Counted from the stretch's first letter, positions 44,885 through 54,993 are shown. The stretch is DNA of 64,000 nucleotides from Pantoea vagans (GCF_001506165.1 NZ_CP011427.1:2666001-2730000), one strand, 5' to 3'. A program made the numbers and translations. Notes: generated from the letters alone by a model not told the origin.

Positions 44885-45819
44885 TAACCGGCCTCCCGCT
44901 GGCGTAGCAGATCGCTGAAATGCAGCACACCAAGCGGCTGCTGATGCTGATCCACCACCGGCAACTTATCTGTGCGTCGGGCGATAAATTGCGACAACGC
45001 TTCACGCAGCGTGAGTGCCGCAGCAATCGGTTCGCCCTCCAGCCACTCTCCTCGCCGAGCCGCACTGCCTGCGCGTCCCAACGCGAGCAATCGCACGCCC
45101 AACTCACTGCGGCCAAAGAAGGCACGCGCGAAATCATTGGCCGGCTGCGTCAACAGTTCGATGGGTTTGCCCTGCTGAACAATCTCTCCACCGTCCATCA
45201 GCACCAACCGATCGGCCAGCGTGAGAGCTTCATCGATGTCATGCGTCACCAGCACCACGGTTCGCCCCGAGAGCTTCTGAATACGCAGCATCTCCTGCTG
45301 CAGTGCCTGACGATTCACCGGGTCGAGTGCACCAAAGGGTTCATCCATCAATAACAGTTCCGGATCGGCAGCCAGCGCACGCGCTACCCCGACTCGCTGT
45401 TGCTGTCCGCCAGAGAGTTGATGCGGAAACCGTGATGCCAGATGCGCGTCCAGATTCAACAATGCCAGCAACTCCTCCACGCGCTGATTAATTTTCGCCT
45501 GCGGCCAGCCCAGTAAAGCGGGCACGGTGGCGATATTTTTCGCCACATTCCAGTGAGGGAACAGCCCAATAGACTGGATGGCATAACCGATACGGCGGCG
45601 TAAGGCGCGCGCATCCATACGCTCAATGGCTTCTCCGTTGAACAGGATCTCACCGCTGTCATGTTCCACCAGCCGGTTAATCATCTTCAGGGTGGTGGAT
45701 TTGCCCGAGCCGGACGTGCCAATTAATACGGTAAAACTGCCTTTCTCAATATGCAGCGTCAGATCTCGCACCGCCGTTTTGCCAGCAAACACTTTGCTGA
45801 CCTGGTGAAACTCAATCAT
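44884..45819 (-). CDS. yehX: Betaine-type ABC transporter ATPase YehX
   Basis: A 311-residue ATPase: Walker [30 protein letters not shown] typical of OpuA/ProV-like proteins, [26 protein letters not shown]. The C-terminal tail [36 protein letters not shown] is a CBS-type module that could sense ionic strength or nucleotides. ATG 45819 has GGAGAGG and overlaps the yehY end by eight bases. Confidence 0.93.
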   Translation of the reverse strand: MIEFHQVSKVFAGKTAVRDLTLHIEKGSFTVLIGTSGSGKSTTLKMINRLVEHDSGEILFNGEAIERMDARALRRRIGYAIQSIGLFPHWNVAKNIATVPALLGWPQAKINQRVEELLALLNLDAHLASRFPHQLSGGQQQRVGVARALAADPELLLMDEPFGALDPVNRQALQQEMLRIQKLSGRTVVLVTHDIDEALTLADRLVLMDGGEIVQQGKPIELLTQPANDFARAFFGRSELGVRLLALGRAGSAARRGEWLEGEPIAAALTLREALSQFIARRTDKLPVVDQHQQPLGVLHFSDLLRQREAG

Positions 45820-46978
45820 GTGACCTCTCCAACAGTGCCGACAGTAAACGCAACGCGGCATCAAACATCACCGCCAGCGCCACCACCGGAATCACGCCCA
45901 GCAAGACCAAATCCAGTGCGCTACTCAGTAATCCCTGAAACAGAATCGCGCCAAATCCTCCGGCACCAATCAGCGCTGCCACCACCGCCAGCCCCACGGT
46001 TTGCACCACCACCACGCGCAAACCCGATAGCCACACCGGCAGCGCCAGCGGCAGTTCTGCATGCCAGAATTGTTGCAGCGCACTCATCCCCATACCGCGC
46101 GCGGTTTCACGCACCTCTTGTGGCACTTGCTGTAATCCGGCCACCACGCTGCGCACCAACGGCAATAGCGCATAGAGCACCAAAGCGATCAGCGCCGGGG
46201 CGGTGCCAATTCCGCTGATACCCCAGCTCGCCAGCACCGGGAAGGCAGAAGCCAAACCGGCTAACGGCGCGATCAGCAGACCAAAAAGTGCAACAGAAGG
46301 AATGGTTTGAATCAGGTTTAACACGCTGAAGGCGGCACTTTGCCAGTGTGGCCGTCGGGCAATCACCAACCCTAGCGGTACACCAAGCATTAATGTCGGC
46401 AGTAGCGTGCCACCCAACAGCAGCAGATGCTGGCTAAAGGCCGCATCAAACACCGACTTACGGTTGGCGTACTCTTTTAACAGAGATAAGTGATCGAGGT
46501 GCCCGCTGAGCAACAATACCAGCGGCACCAGCCAGATTTGCAGATTCAGCAGAATGCGCCAGGGCGTGCTGGCAGCCAGTTGGCGGATGACCTCAGCCGC
46601 CAGGAGTAACGCCAGCGCGGCGGCACACCATAAACCACTGCCCAACGAGGTACGCGCCAGCGGACTGCCGCCATTCGCCAGGGCGCTCGCGGCATGCCCG
46701 GCGATACCCACCAACAACGCCAGCATGACTTCAGCTGCCAGCATGGCCACAAGCAGAGGGTAACGATGCGGCTGGCACCACAATCCCAGCCATAGCACCA
46801 GCAACGGCAGCAGCAACCACCAGGATTGCGCTACCTGCCACAGCATCAGCGGCTGCCCCGAGACCAGACGATTCGCCGCAAAGCTCAGCAACGGCAATGC
46901 AAACAGGGCGAGCGTGATCAGCAGTGTAAGCACCAGCAGCACCGGCTGCTGGCGCGGTCTAAGCAACAGAGGCGGCAC
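45812..46978 (-). CDS. yehY: Betaine-type ABC transporter permease YehY
   Basis: A 388-residue membrane protein, close to the length of E. coli YehY (385). The N-terminal half is a set of extra hydrophobic helices. The C-terminal half is the transporter permease domain with GVPLGLVIARRP, NLIQTIPSVALFGLLIAPLAGL and the loop RETARGMGMSALQQFWHAELPLALPVWLSGLRVVVVQTVGLAVVAALIGAGGFG. GTG start at 46978, three bases after the osmF stop. It forms the channel with YehW. Confidence 0.93.
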   Translation of the reverse strand: MPPLLLRPRQQPVLLVLTLLITLALFALPLLSFAANRLVSGQPLMLWQVAQSWWLLLPLLVLWLGLWCQPHRYPLLVAMLAAEVMLALLVGIAGHAASALANGGSPLARTSLGSGLWCAAALALLLAAEVIRQLAASTPWRILLNLQIWLVPLVLLLSGHLDHLSLLKEYANRKSVFDAAFSQHLLLLGGTLLPTLMLGVPLGLVIARRPHWQSAAFSVLNLIQTIPSVALFGLLIAPLAGLASAFPVLASWGISGIGTAPALIALVLYALLPLVRSVVAGLQQVPQEVRETARGMGMSALQQFWHAELPLALPVWLSGLRVVVVQTVGLAVVAALIGAGGFGAILFQGLLSSALDLVLLGVIPVVALAVMFDAALRLLSALLERSHD

Positions 46979-46981
46979 TGC

Positions 46982-47890
46982 TTACAGCAACTTATTCTGC
47001 TGCAACCACTGCTGCGCGACCTGGCCGGCATCCTGACCTTCAACCGCAATCTGCGCGTTTAATTGTTGCAAGGTCTTCTCATCCAGCTTGCTAAACACCG
47101 GCTGCAGCCAGTTGGCGATATCTGGATACTGTTGTAGCACGCTGGCGCGAATCACCGGCGTCGGTGCATAGATCGGTTGCACACCTTTAGGATCGTTCAG
47201 GGTTTGCAGACCCAGCGCCGCCACCGGACCATCGGTGCCATACGCCATCGCCGCATTGACGCCCGACGTTTGCTGCGCCGCCGCTTTGATGGTCACCGCG
47301 GTATCCCCGCCCGCCAGCGACAATAGCTGCGATTGATCCAGCTTGAAGTTATAGGCTTTTTCAAAGGCGGGCAGTGCGTCACTGCGTTCGATAAATTCCG
47401 CGGACGCGGCCAGCTTGAAAGTGCCGCCTTTTTTCAGGTAAGCACTGAGGTCGTCGAGGGAGTGAAGATTGTTTTTCTGCGCCACATCGCCACGCACCGC
47501 AATCGTCCAGGTGTTGTTGGCTGGGGCGGGTGTCAGCCAGACCAGATGGTTTTTATCGGCATCGAGCTTTTTCACTTTCTCGTAGCCCTGTTGTGCATTC
47601 TTCCAGGCGGCGTCTTTCTCATCGTTGAAGAAAAATGCGCCGTTACCGGTGTATTCCGGATAGATATCCAGTTCACCCGCCGTAATCGCGCCGCGCACCA
47701 CTTGGGTGGTGCCGAGCTGGATTTTGTTGACGGTTTTCACTCCGTGTTTGTCCAGAACCTGCAGGATAATGTTCCCCAGCAGCGAACCTTCGGTATCGAT
47801 TTTCGATCCCACCTTGACCGGATCAGCAGCGTTAGCCGCGCCCACACTCATCGCTAACGCGATCATCCCCAATAAACCCTGCTTAATCAT
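46982..47890 (-). CDS. osmF: Betaine-type ABC transporter binding protein OsmF (YehZ)
   Basis: A 302-residue substrate-binding protein of the OpuAC class with signal peptide (ending GAANAAD). It has KVGSKIDTEGSLLGNIILQVLDKHGVKTV, the QLGTTQVVRGAITAGELDIYPEYTGNGAFFF segment and LVWLTPAPANNTWTIAVR. E. coli OsmF has low affinity for glycine betaine and is osmotically and RpoS induced. A CTACGCT element about 40 bases upstream (47930-47936, minus strand) could be an RpoS-type -10. It is first of its four-gene operon. Confidence 0.94.
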   Translation of the reverse strand: MIKQGLLGMIALAMSVGAANAADPVKVGSKIDTEGSLLGNIILQVLDKHGVKTVNKIQLGTTQVVRGAITAGELDIYPEYTGNGAFFFNDEKDAAWKNAQQGYEKVKKLDADKNHLVWLTPAPANNTWTIAVRGDVAQKNNLHSLDDLSAYLKKGGTFKLAASAEFIERSDALPAFEKAYNFKLDQSQLLSLAGGDTAVTIKAAAQQTSGVNAAMAYGTDGPVAALGLQTLNDPKGVQPIYAPTPVIRASVLQQYPDIANWLQPVFSKLDEKTLQQLNAQIAVEGQDAGQVAQQWLQQNKLL

Positions 47891-48107
47891 GCCGCTTTCC
47901 TCTGCTTATGTTTCGCTGTGTGACTATCAAGCGTAGCCTGGCGAAACCAGATGGGGGCGGTCAAGCCGCGCAGTTCGAGCTTTTTCTGCTATGAATTGCG
48001 CATTGTTTATAACCGTAACGAAGGACTTATAACCAAATGGAATTTTTAAAGCGTTGACTGGGGATTATTCTCATAGGCCCACTCTTTACAATAAAATACA
48101 TAACATC

Positions 48108-49574
48108 ATGTCCGACTTAGCTTCTCCGGCGCACGTCGCGCTGGCAGGGAATACGCCATCAGGCGAAACAAAATGGATTCGCAGCGCGGCTGACGTGTCG
48201 AATCTTGTCAATAACAGCAATGAATCGCGCAGTAACGCGCGCATTGTGGTCGCTATCGCGCTGGGCGGCGTGTTTCTTGATGCGTACGACCTCGGCGCAC
48301 TGGCCTTTGGCATCAAAGACGTCACGCGCGAATTTAATCTCACCCCCACCGGCACCGGTATGGTGGCCTCGGCCATCACTTTCGGCGCGATTGTCGGCGC
48401 CCTGATCGGCGGTTATCTCACGGATAAAATCGGCCGCTACCGCGTCTTTATGGCGGATATGTTCTTCTTCGTGGTCGCTGCGCTGGCCTGCGCCTTTGCG
48501 CCGAACGAATATGTGTTAGGCGGTGCGCGCTTCGTGATGGGGTTGGGGGTCGGCATTGATTTGCCGGTGGCGATGGCGTTTCTGGCGGAGTTTTCCAAAC
48601 TGCGCGGACAGGGCAATAAGGCGGCCAGTGTGGCGATGTGGTGCCCCACCTGGTATGCGGCAATCAGTATTTCCTATCTGCTGGTGTTACTGCTGTATGC
48701 GGTGCTGCCGGAGAGTCACACCGACTGGCTGTGGCGTCTGATTCTTGGTTTTGGCGCGGTTCCCGCGTTGTTGATCATCGCGATTCGCAGCCGTTATATG
48801 AGTGAATCTCCGGTCTGGGCGGCGAATCAGGGCAACCTGCAGGGGGCAGCACAGATCCTGCAACGCTCCTACAACATCAACGCGCAGGTGGCGGATGATG
48901 CCGATTTAACCCAGGCCAAACCGGTACGCAAGGCCAGCTGGCGCAACTATGGCGCGCTGCTTCAGGGTGTCTATCGACGCCGGACGATTTTAGCCACGGT
49001 GACCTCTATTGCTTCATCGTTCGCCTATAACGCGGTGGCGTTTGGCCTGCCGGTGATCATTTCGAGTTTCTTCGCCCAATCGATGCTGACCACCATTCTG
49101 GTGTCGCTGGCGCTCAACCTGCTGTTTGCGTTTGTCGGCGGATTGCTGGCCGTGCGTCTGGTGCCGCGTCTCGGTGCCTGGAAGATGTCCGTAGTGGGTT
49201 ACAGCTGCCAGTGTATTGCACTGCTCGGACTGGCTTTGATTGGCCGTCCTGAAGGCGGTGAACAGGCCGCCGTTGCCATCGCCATGCTGGCGCTGTTCCT
49301 GTTTGGTCAGGGATTTGGGCCGGGCTCGCACACCATGACGTTCGCTTCACTGAGCTATCCGGCTTCACTGCGTGGCGTCGGCGTTGGCTTTAACCAGACG
49401 CTGATGCGCGGCAGTTCGACCGTGTCGCTGTTTGTTTTCCCGCTACTGGTCGCCGCGTTTGGTACTGGGGTATTTTGGGTGATCTTCCTTGCTCCGTTGA
49501 TCGGATTGCTGGCTCTGCTGGCGATTCGCTGGGAACCCTCAGGCTACGATGTCGATGCGGAAGACTTTAGCTAG
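48108..49574 (+). CDS. MFS transporter (sugar-porter/metabolite-proton symporter type)
   Basis: A 488-residue major facilitator with twelve hydrophobic helices. The loop 2-3 motif is GGYLTDKIGRYRVFMAD, ARFVMGLGVGIDLPVAMAFLAEF lies in helices 4-5, and the second-half motif is in GGLLAVRLVPRLGAWK. A hydrophilic N-terminal stretch of about 55 residues precedes helix 1. The ATG at 48108 gives MSDLASPAH; the frame is open 18 codons further up but without a ribosome site. It stands alone, divergent from osmF; the substrate cannot be told. Confidence 0.85.
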   Translation: MSDLASPAHVALAGNTPSGETKWIRSAADVSNLVNNSNESRSNARIVVAIALGGVFLDAYDLGALAFGIKDVTREFNLTPTGTGMVASAITFGAIVGALIGGYLTDKIGRYRVFMADMFFFVVAALACAFAPNEYVLGGARFVMGLGVGIDLPVAMAFLAEFSKLRGQGNKAASVAMWCPTWYAAISISYLLVLLLYAVLPESHTDWLWRLILGFGAVPALLIIAIRSRYMSESPVWAANQGNLQGAAQILQRSYNINAQVADDADLTQAKPVRKASWRNYGALLQGVYRRRTILATVTSIASSFAYNAVAFGLPVIISSFFAQSMLTTILVSLALNLLFAFVGGLLAVRLVPRLGAWKMSVVGYSCQCIALLGLALIGRPEGGEQAAVAIAMLALFLFGQGFGPGSHTMTFASLSYPASLRGVGVGFNQTLMRGSSTVSLFVFPLLVAAFGTGVFWVIFLAPLIGLLALLAIRWEPSGYDVDAEDFS

Positions 49575-49581
49575 AATGACG

Positions 49582-49607
49582 ACGCCCCATGCATGGGGCG
49601 TTTTTTT
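49582..49607. terminator. Terminator shared by the MFS gene and idi
   Basis: Stem ACGCCCCATG/CATGGGGCGT followed by seven T residues on the plus strand. The TAA stop of idi lies in this T run, so it separates two convergent genes. Confidence 0.9.
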
Positions 49608-50139
49608 ATGCAGTCAGGCGGAAGTCGCCAAGGGTATTGGGGATGCGTGGGAAGGTGTGCAGGAACCAGGGCGTAAACTGCTCAGGATCATCCTGCATTT
49701 CCTGCTGAATCTGCGCAATCGAGCGATAGCACCAGGCATCCGCTTCTTCCGGATTGAGTTGCGGCTCAACATCGCTGATGGCGAAGAACACATGACCGTA
49801 TTCGTGCTCGGTCAAACCATTGCTGAGCGGCAGGTTGTAGCTCAATTCGAATACAGGGGTCAGCGCTAACTGCATACCCATCTCTTCACGCAAGCGACGT
49901 TCTGCGGCATCGCGCGTCGACTCCTGTGGGTAAGGATGACCACAACAGGTGTTGCTCCACAAGCCACCACAGTGATATTTGCCGTTTGCACGGCGCTGCA
50001 GCAGCAGTTCATGGCGCGAATTGAACACGTAGACCGTCACCGCACGATGCAGTAATCCTTTCTCATGTACTTCCAGCTTTTCCATCTTGCCGGTGGGACG
50101 ATCGAGGTGGTCGACGAGAATAACTTCAATGGCGGGCAT
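49606..50139 (-). CDS. idi: Isopentenyl-diphosphate delta-isomerase, type I
   Basis: A 177-residue Nudix-fold IPP isomerase. NTCCGHP (with the catalytic cysteine, about residue 65-66), the modified Nudix helix AAERRLREEMGM and TEHEYGHVF (with the catalytic glutamates, 111/113) are all present. It interconverts IPP and DMAPP for isoprenoid synthesis. Carotenoid-making Pantoea often have an idi in the crt cluster, but no crt genes are near here, so this is a free-standing copy like E. coli idi. Confidence 0.95.
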   Translation of the reverse strand: MPAIEVILVDHLDRPTGKMEKLEVHEKGLLHRAVTVYVFNSRHELLLQRRANGKYHCGGLWSNTCCGHPYPQESTRDAAERRLREEMGMQLALTPVFELSYNLPLSNGLTEHEYGHVFFAISDVEPQLNPEEADAWCYRSIAQIQQEMQDDPEQFTPWFLHTFPRIPNTLGDFRLTA

Positions 50140-50305
50140 GACAACTCCTTCGGAAAATTCTCAGCTATTGTACACAACCTCTGAGCCTGAATCTGAGGAA
50201 ATCGCGCACATTCCGTGCGCTGGCGCGATGAAGATAAGCTTAGCAGCCATAAGGCAAATAGCGGAAAATTTGCAACGATGCGCCAGGTGTGCGCACAGGA
50301 TCGTT

Positions 50306-50583
50306 GTAGGGTCACCATTTATGGCTTAATGCTCGTCAGTTAAGAACTCAGGCTGCTTATTAATAAGTGGCCTGTCTTTTCAGTGCGGGCTCTGCCGCCA
50401 CTACTGCCCCCTCTGGGCCGTCCTCGCGCCGCTAAAGCGGTACCTTCGACTTCCACGTCGTGCCGGACGGACCGTTCGCGGATGACCATCCATGGTCGGC
50501 CGCGAACTGCCCCACGCCTCCCCGCGTGGGGCTCCTGGCCCAACGTAAAAGTCTCAGCGCTGCGGATAACCCAGAGGGGGCAG
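50306..50583 (+). repeat. Structured intergenic repeat, copy D (divergent sequence)
   Basis: Starts GTAGGGTCACC. Arms CTGCCCCCTCTGGG (50404-50417) and CCCAGAGGGGGCAG (50570-50583) are exactly complementary yet unlike those of copies A-C. The inner hairpins are also re-paired: TTCGCGG..GACCAT/ATGGTC..CCGCGAA (50475-50506) and CCCCACGC/GCGTGGGG (50510-50531). The unpaired GTCCTCGCGCCGCT and CTCCTGG stretches stay conserved. It lies head to head with copy C. Confidence 0.85.
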
Positions 50584-50585
50584 CA

Positions 50586-50892
50586 GAGGCGTCATAGCCT
50601 CAGACAATGTGCCCTTTTTAACAAGTCGCACTGAAGCTAATGAGCCGGCTGGGGTCGCACCGGGGCTGGCATTCCGCAGCGCTGAGCTGAGCGAGTATGC
50701 CAGGAGAGCCCGCAGGACGCGGGCGAAAGGTGGCGCTGGAACATGGATGTTCCATCGGCACCGGTCCGTAAGGCAGACGAGTGAAGTGAAGGCACCGCGT
50801 AGCGGCGCGAGGACCGCCAGCCCCGGTGCGGCCCCAGACGGCGTTATCGTCTGTCGCTTAACTGACAAGCACTACGCCATTTATGGCGACCC
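50586..50892 (-). repeat. Structured intergenic repeat, copy C
   Basis: Same orientation as copy B and about 90 percent alike by eye. Arms at 50649-50670 and 50816-50837 pair throughout, with one T-G wobble where copy B has a mismatch. It ends TTATGGCGACCC, the inverted counterpart of the start of copy D, so D plus C form one element of about 590 bases with inverted ends. Confidence 0.88.
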
Positions 50893-50934
50893 AAAAGCGC
50901 TTGATTAAGCAGCATGATGCCCTGCTTTATGTCC

Positions 50935-52491
50935 CTACTCTTTTAATTTAACGCTCTGAATGATCACCGGCTCACTGGTTGTTTTCTTATGCCCCGCCCC
51001 CCACACCTCGTCATAGGAATATCCGGTGAGGTCTTTAATCACCACGCGGGTTTCTGCATCGCAGTGCGCGGGGGCGCCGCCCAACTTGCGGCGCGCCACT
51101 TCTTTGATCAACAACTTGTGGCTACGCTGGGTCAACTTGAACTTAAAGGTCAGCCAGAAACTCACCGCCAGCAATGCGCTGGTGACGAACACCATTAGCC
51201 CGACAATCGCATGAATGGCACTCTCAGGCTGTGCGCCATTGCCCTTCACGAATCCGCTCTCTTGCAGCACGATGCCGATCATAAAGATGGCGATGGCAAC
51301 CGAGCTTTTACGCGTCAGCACCATCACGCCCGCGAAAATGCCTTCGCGTCGTTTGCAGGTCACCATCTCATCGATATCCGGTATAAAGCTGTAAATATTC
51401 CACGGGATGTAAAACAGCCCTGCACGCACAATCCCGAGGAAGAGAAATAGCGTGCTGAACAGCAGCGTCGGTATCTGCCACTGCCACAAATAGACAGCAA
51501 ATAGCAGAACGAAGATGGCGGTGATACTGAGATAGCAGATCCTCAGCGCATTAGAAGGCGTCATGTTATATCGCCCCAGCAGCATCATAAAAATAAAGGT
51601 GCCAGGGATAGACATAAACATCATATTACTCAGTAGCAGTGAGGCTAATGAAGCATCCTGCTTGAGACCGTAAATCACGAAATAGGTAAAGACCGCCAAA
51701 AAGGCGTCCATCGCGGTAAATGAGCAGATATAGATCAGCAAATGCTGGCGAAACGCTTTGATTTTGAATGACGACGCCAAATCCACAAACAGAAATTTAA
51801 GGTGCGAACCCAAACTGCCGCTTCGCGCGGATCGTTGCGCGACATCCTCCTCCGGTTGAATATCCTTTGCCTCCCAGGTGGTCAGCCAGGTAACAAACAC
51901 GGCGATGCAATAAATCACCGAGAAAATCACCCCAGTCAGGGTAAAGGTGATGGCATTATCTTTACCGGTGTAGGACATGATCACCCCCGGCACAGAAACC
52001 GCGAGGAAACTGCCAAGCGCGGAGAACATCAGTCGCACACCAGAAAGGCGGGTACGCTCGCTAAATCGGTTGGTCATCTCGGATGACAAGGTTTCCCACG
52101 GCACCAGTATCATCGCTGACAGCAATTCAATCGTGAGATAAGTGCCCAGATAGTACCAATAGCCCATATCCGTCACCCAGAGTGCGCCATACAGCAGCAT
52201 TAACGGTGAGGAGATCAAAATAAAGAAGCGGCGGCGACCAAATTTACGCCCCAGCCAGGTATTACCGAAATTATCGGTGATATAACCCATAATCGGACTT
52301 AATATCGCGTCGATCACGCGGGCAATAGCAAATATCGAACCGGCTTCAAATACCGATAATCCGCAGTAGGTGGTATAGAAAAACAGCAGCCAGGTGCCAA
52401 TTACCGCAAAGGCACCGCCGCCAAATAAGTCAGTTAATCCGTAGCCTATAGCTACGCCATAACCGACGCGACGTTCTGTAGGTTTAACCAT
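50935..52491 (-). CDS. GPH-family (MelB-like) sugar:cation symporter
   Basis: A 518-residue glycoside-pentoside-hexuronide symporter with twelve hydrophobic helices. The N-terminal signature RVGYGVAIGYGLTDLFGGGAF, the loop GYITDNFGNTWLGRKFGRRRFFILI and the PWETLSSEMTNRFSERTRLSGVR segment are typical. The C-terminal cytoplasmic tail is long. It is last in an operon with two Gfo/Idh/MocA oxidoreductases, so it probably imports the glycoside or sugar they oxidise. AGGAA lies nine bases before the ATG. Confidence 0.9.
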   Translation of the reverse strand: MVKPTERRVGYGVAIGYGLTDLFGGGAFAVIGTWLLFFYTTYCGLSVFEAGSIFAIARVIDAILSPIMGYITDNFGNTWLGRKFGRRRFFILISSPLMLLYGALWVTDMGYWYYLGTYLTIELLSAMILVPWETLSSEMTNRFSERTRLSGVRLMFSALGSFLAVSVPGVIMSYTGKDNAITFTLTGVIFSVIYCIAVFVTWLTTWEAKDIQPEEDVAQRSARSGSLGSHLKFLFVDLASSFKIKAFRQHLLIYICSFTAMDAFLAVFTYFVIYGLKQDASLASLLLSNMMFMSIPGTFIFMMLLGRYNMTPSNALRICYLSITAIFVLLFAVYLWQWQIPTLLFSTLFLFLGIVRAGLFYIPWNIYSFIPDIDEMVTCKRREGIFAGVMVLTRKSSVAIAIFMIGIVLQESGFVKGNGAQPESAIHAIVGLMVFVTSALLAVSFWLTFKFKLTQRSHKLLIKEVARRKLGGAPAHCDAETRVVIKDLTGYSYDEVWGAGHKKTTSEPVIIQSVKLKE

Positions 52492-52593
52492 CGATCCGAT
52501 TCCTGTTCTGGTAGGGGTGTAATAACGGCAAGGTGCAATGCCCTGCCGCTGTTGTTATCAACAGAATTGGAAATCAACGTAATAAGGGAGGCG

Positions 52594-53658
52594 TTATCCC
52601 GCGTTGGCTAACATCTGCGCCTTAACGCACAACTCCGCGGCTTTAAACGCATGCTGCTGGGTCATAGCGTGTTCGGTGCGATGAATACAGTCTTTAATCA
52701 GTTGCCCGAAGAAGGGAAAACCCACTTCGCCTGACACGGCATAGCGGAATTCCCCCTCTTTATTCACCAGGTAGACCACATCCTGCTCGCCACGTGTCAG
52801 GTCGGTATATTTACGAATCTCGATATAACCGTCGGTGCCGAGTAGCGTCATACGTCCATCGCCCCAGGTGGATAAGCCATCTGGTGTGAACCAGTCGCAG
52901 CGGAAATAGCCGGTCGCGCCGTTCTCTCCGGCCAGCATGGCATCACCAAAGTCTTCAAATTGCGGATGTTGCGGATGGCGGAAATTACGCACCTGGCTGG
53001 CCACGACAGTGGCATCACTGTTGCCGGTGTAATAGAGGAATTGTTCAATCTGATGACTTCCGATATCGCAAAGAATGCCGCCGAAATAACGACGTTGATA
53101 GAACCAGTCTGGCCGTCCAGTGCCTTCACGGTGTGGGCCGGTGCCCAGTGTTTGTACCACCTGACCGATAGCCCCGCTTTCCACCAGCTGTCCGGCAAAC
53201 ACCGCGCTCTCAACGTGTAAACGTTCACTGTAGTAGACCGCATACTTCCGTCCGGTTTTGGCGCACATCGCTTTCGCATCTTCCAGCTGTTCAAGACTGG
53301 TGAGCGGCGCTTTGTCGGTAAAGTAATCTTTGCCCGCTGCCATCACCTTCAGGCCCAGTGCACAGCGTTGTGACGGGATCGCCGCTCCGACCACCAGTTG
53401 AACCTGCGGGTCCGCCAGCAGCGTGTCCAGTGAGTCCGCCACCTGCACCTGCGGATATTGCTGCACAAACTTATCCACTTTGGCGGGATCGGGATCAAAC
53501 ACCCATTTCAGCGTGGCGCCGGCTTCGGTTAAGCCATTGCACATGCCGTAAATGTGGCCGTGATCGAGCCCTGCCGCTGCGATCACAAATTCCCCCGGCT
53601 GCACCACCGGCTGCGGTTTGCCTTGTGGCGCGTAGTTCATGCCATCCTGCTTATTCAT
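52594..53658 (-). CDS. Gfo/Idh/MocA-family oxidoreductase (second of pair)
   Basis: A 354-residue NAD(P)-dependent oxidoreductase. Its N-terminal Rossmann region is atypical (IAAAGLDHGHIYGMC instead of the usual GxGxxG), and DKAPLTS replaces the usual EKP motif. The catalytic-region ILCDIGSHQIEQFLYYTG is recognisable. ATG 53658 follows GAGGA, ten bases after the stop of the first oxidoreductase. Likely role: one step of sugar or cyclitol oxidation or epimerisation. Substrate unknown. Confidence 0.87.
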   Translation of the reverse strand: MNKQDGMNYAPQGKPQPVVQPGEFVIAAAGLDHGHIYGMCNGLTEAGATLKWVFDPDPAKVDKFVQQYPQVQVADSLDTLLADPQVQLVVGAAIPSQRCALGLKVMAAGKDYFTDKAPLTSLEQLEDAKAMCAKTGRKYAVYYSERLHVESAVFAGQLVESGAIGQVVQTLGTGPHREGTGRPDWFYQRRYFGGILCDIGSHQIEQFLYYTGNSDATVVASQVRNFRHPQHPQFEDFGDAMLAGENGATGYFRCDWFTPDGLSTWGDGRMTLLGTDGYIEIRKYTDLTRGEQDVVYLVNKEGEFRYAVSGEVGFPFFGQLIKDCIHRTEHAMTQQHAFKAAELCVKAQMLANAG

Positions 53659-53668
53659 GGTTGTGTCC

Positions 53669-54838
53669 TCACGCAAAGTTTTTGCCCAGTGGGATATCAT
53701 CGACGTCGGCAAAATTGTCCACCGAAGCCTGTTTTTCATAGAAGTGCGGCGCATGGGCAATCAGCCCGCCGGTGCGATAGAAGGCGTCATCCTTAGGAAT
53801 CGGCAAGGAGACGGTGCTTTTAGTGATAGCCGATTTATAAATGGCGGTGATCAGCTCCAGCGAACGCTTACCCTGCTCGCCATCAATCAGCGGTGCACGT
53901 TGTTGTTCGATGGCAGAGAAGAAGTCATCCACCTGTCCTGCATGTAACGTCCATTTGAGCGGTGGCGTATCCGCATGGAAACGTTCCAGCTCACTCTCCA
54001 GCGCCTGGTTGTTCTCTTTCTCAGGGAAACCGTTCTCAGCCGCCTGCATAGCCACCGCTTTCCACGGAGCAGAGAGTCGCGCTTTTTCACCCTGCAGCAC
54101 GATTTTCTGATCTTCACCGTGATGCACCACCGAAGCGGTGAGTTGTGCGAGGGTGCCGTTGGGATAACGGAAAATAGCCGCGCTGAGATCCTCAACTTCG
54201 GCATTGTCGTGCGCCACGTTGCCGATCATGGCGACCACTTCACTCGGCGCGCCGAGCATCCACTGCATGGCATCGATATGGTGTACCGCATGGTTGAGGG
54301 TGCAGCCGCCGCCCTCTTTTTCCCAGGTACCGCGCCACCACAAGTCATAGTAGGCGTGACCGCGCCACCAAAAGGAGTCCACTTGCGCATGACAAATTTT
54401 GCCCGCCAGCCCGGAATCCACGGCCGCCTTCAGCCGCCAGAAAGCGTCAGTGAAGCGGTTCTGTGCCACCACCGACAATATTTTCCCGCTGGCTTTTTGC
54501 GCGGCGATCATTGCATCGCACTCCTCCAGCGAGGCCGCCATCGGTTTTTCACACAGCACATGTTTCCCGGCCTGCAGCGACGCAATCGTGTTCTCCGCAT
54601 GGACGTAGGGCGGCGTGCAGACATCCACCACGTCAATGTCAGCACCTTCGGCCAACATCTCTTGGTGATCGCGATAAACACGCACATCGTGCAGGCCGTA
54701 ACGCTGCAATTTCTCGCGCGCTTTTTCCGGATACACATCCGCTACCGCGACAATTTTGCCGCGCTCAGGAAACTGCAAAAATGCCTGGATATGTGAATTG
54801 GCAATATTGCCCATGCCCACTATCGCAATTTTTAACAT
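53669..54838 (-). CDS. Gfo/Idh/MocA-family oxidoreductase (first of pair)
   Basis: A 389-residue enzyme with a standard Rossmann start KIAIVGMGNIANSHIQAF, the EKPMAAS motif containing the catalytic-site lysine, and GGGCTLNHAVHHIDAMQWMLG in the substrate domain. It is the first gene of the three-gene operon divergent from a LacI-type regulator. Two such enzymes plus a GPH symporter suggest oxidation of an imported glycoside or inositol-like sugar, for example through a 3-keto intermediate. That pathway is inference. Confidence 0.9.
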   Translation of the reverse strand: MLKIAIVGMGNIANSHIQAFLQFPERGKIVAVADVYPEKAREKLQRYGLHDVRVYRDHQEMLAEGADIDVVDVCTPPYVHAENTIASLQAGKHVLCEKPMAASLEECDAMIAAQKASGKILSVVAQNRFTDAFWRLKAAVDSGLAGKICHAQVDSFWWRGHAYYDLWWRGTWEKEGGGCTLNHAVHHIDAMQWMLGAPSEVVAMIGNVAHDNAEVEDLSAAIFRYPNGTLAQLTASVVHHGEDQKIVLQGEKARLSAPWKAVAMQAAENGFPEKENNQALESELERFHADTPPLKWTLHAGQVDDFFSAIEQQRAPLIDGEQGKRSLELITAIYKSAITKSTVSLPIPKDDAFYRTGGLIAHAPHFYEKQASVDNFADVDDIPLGKNFA

Positions 54839-54993
54839 CGTGATTCTCCGCCTGTGACCGCTATTGAGGTGTCTGCGAGGAACATAAAAAAGCGCGGCGG
54901 AGGGGACAAACTGTTTTTGTGAGAATGCTCGCAGAGCGGTGCGGATGTTTGTGAACCAAATGTAAAACAGTCTTAATATCAGTCCACTACGTC

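Noticed and set aside
50340..50543. Possible CRISPR-like or tandem structure in the repeat-dense stretch 50300-50900
   Set aside because: There are no regularly spaced short repeats with unique spacers. The pattern is two inverted copies of a long hairpin element.
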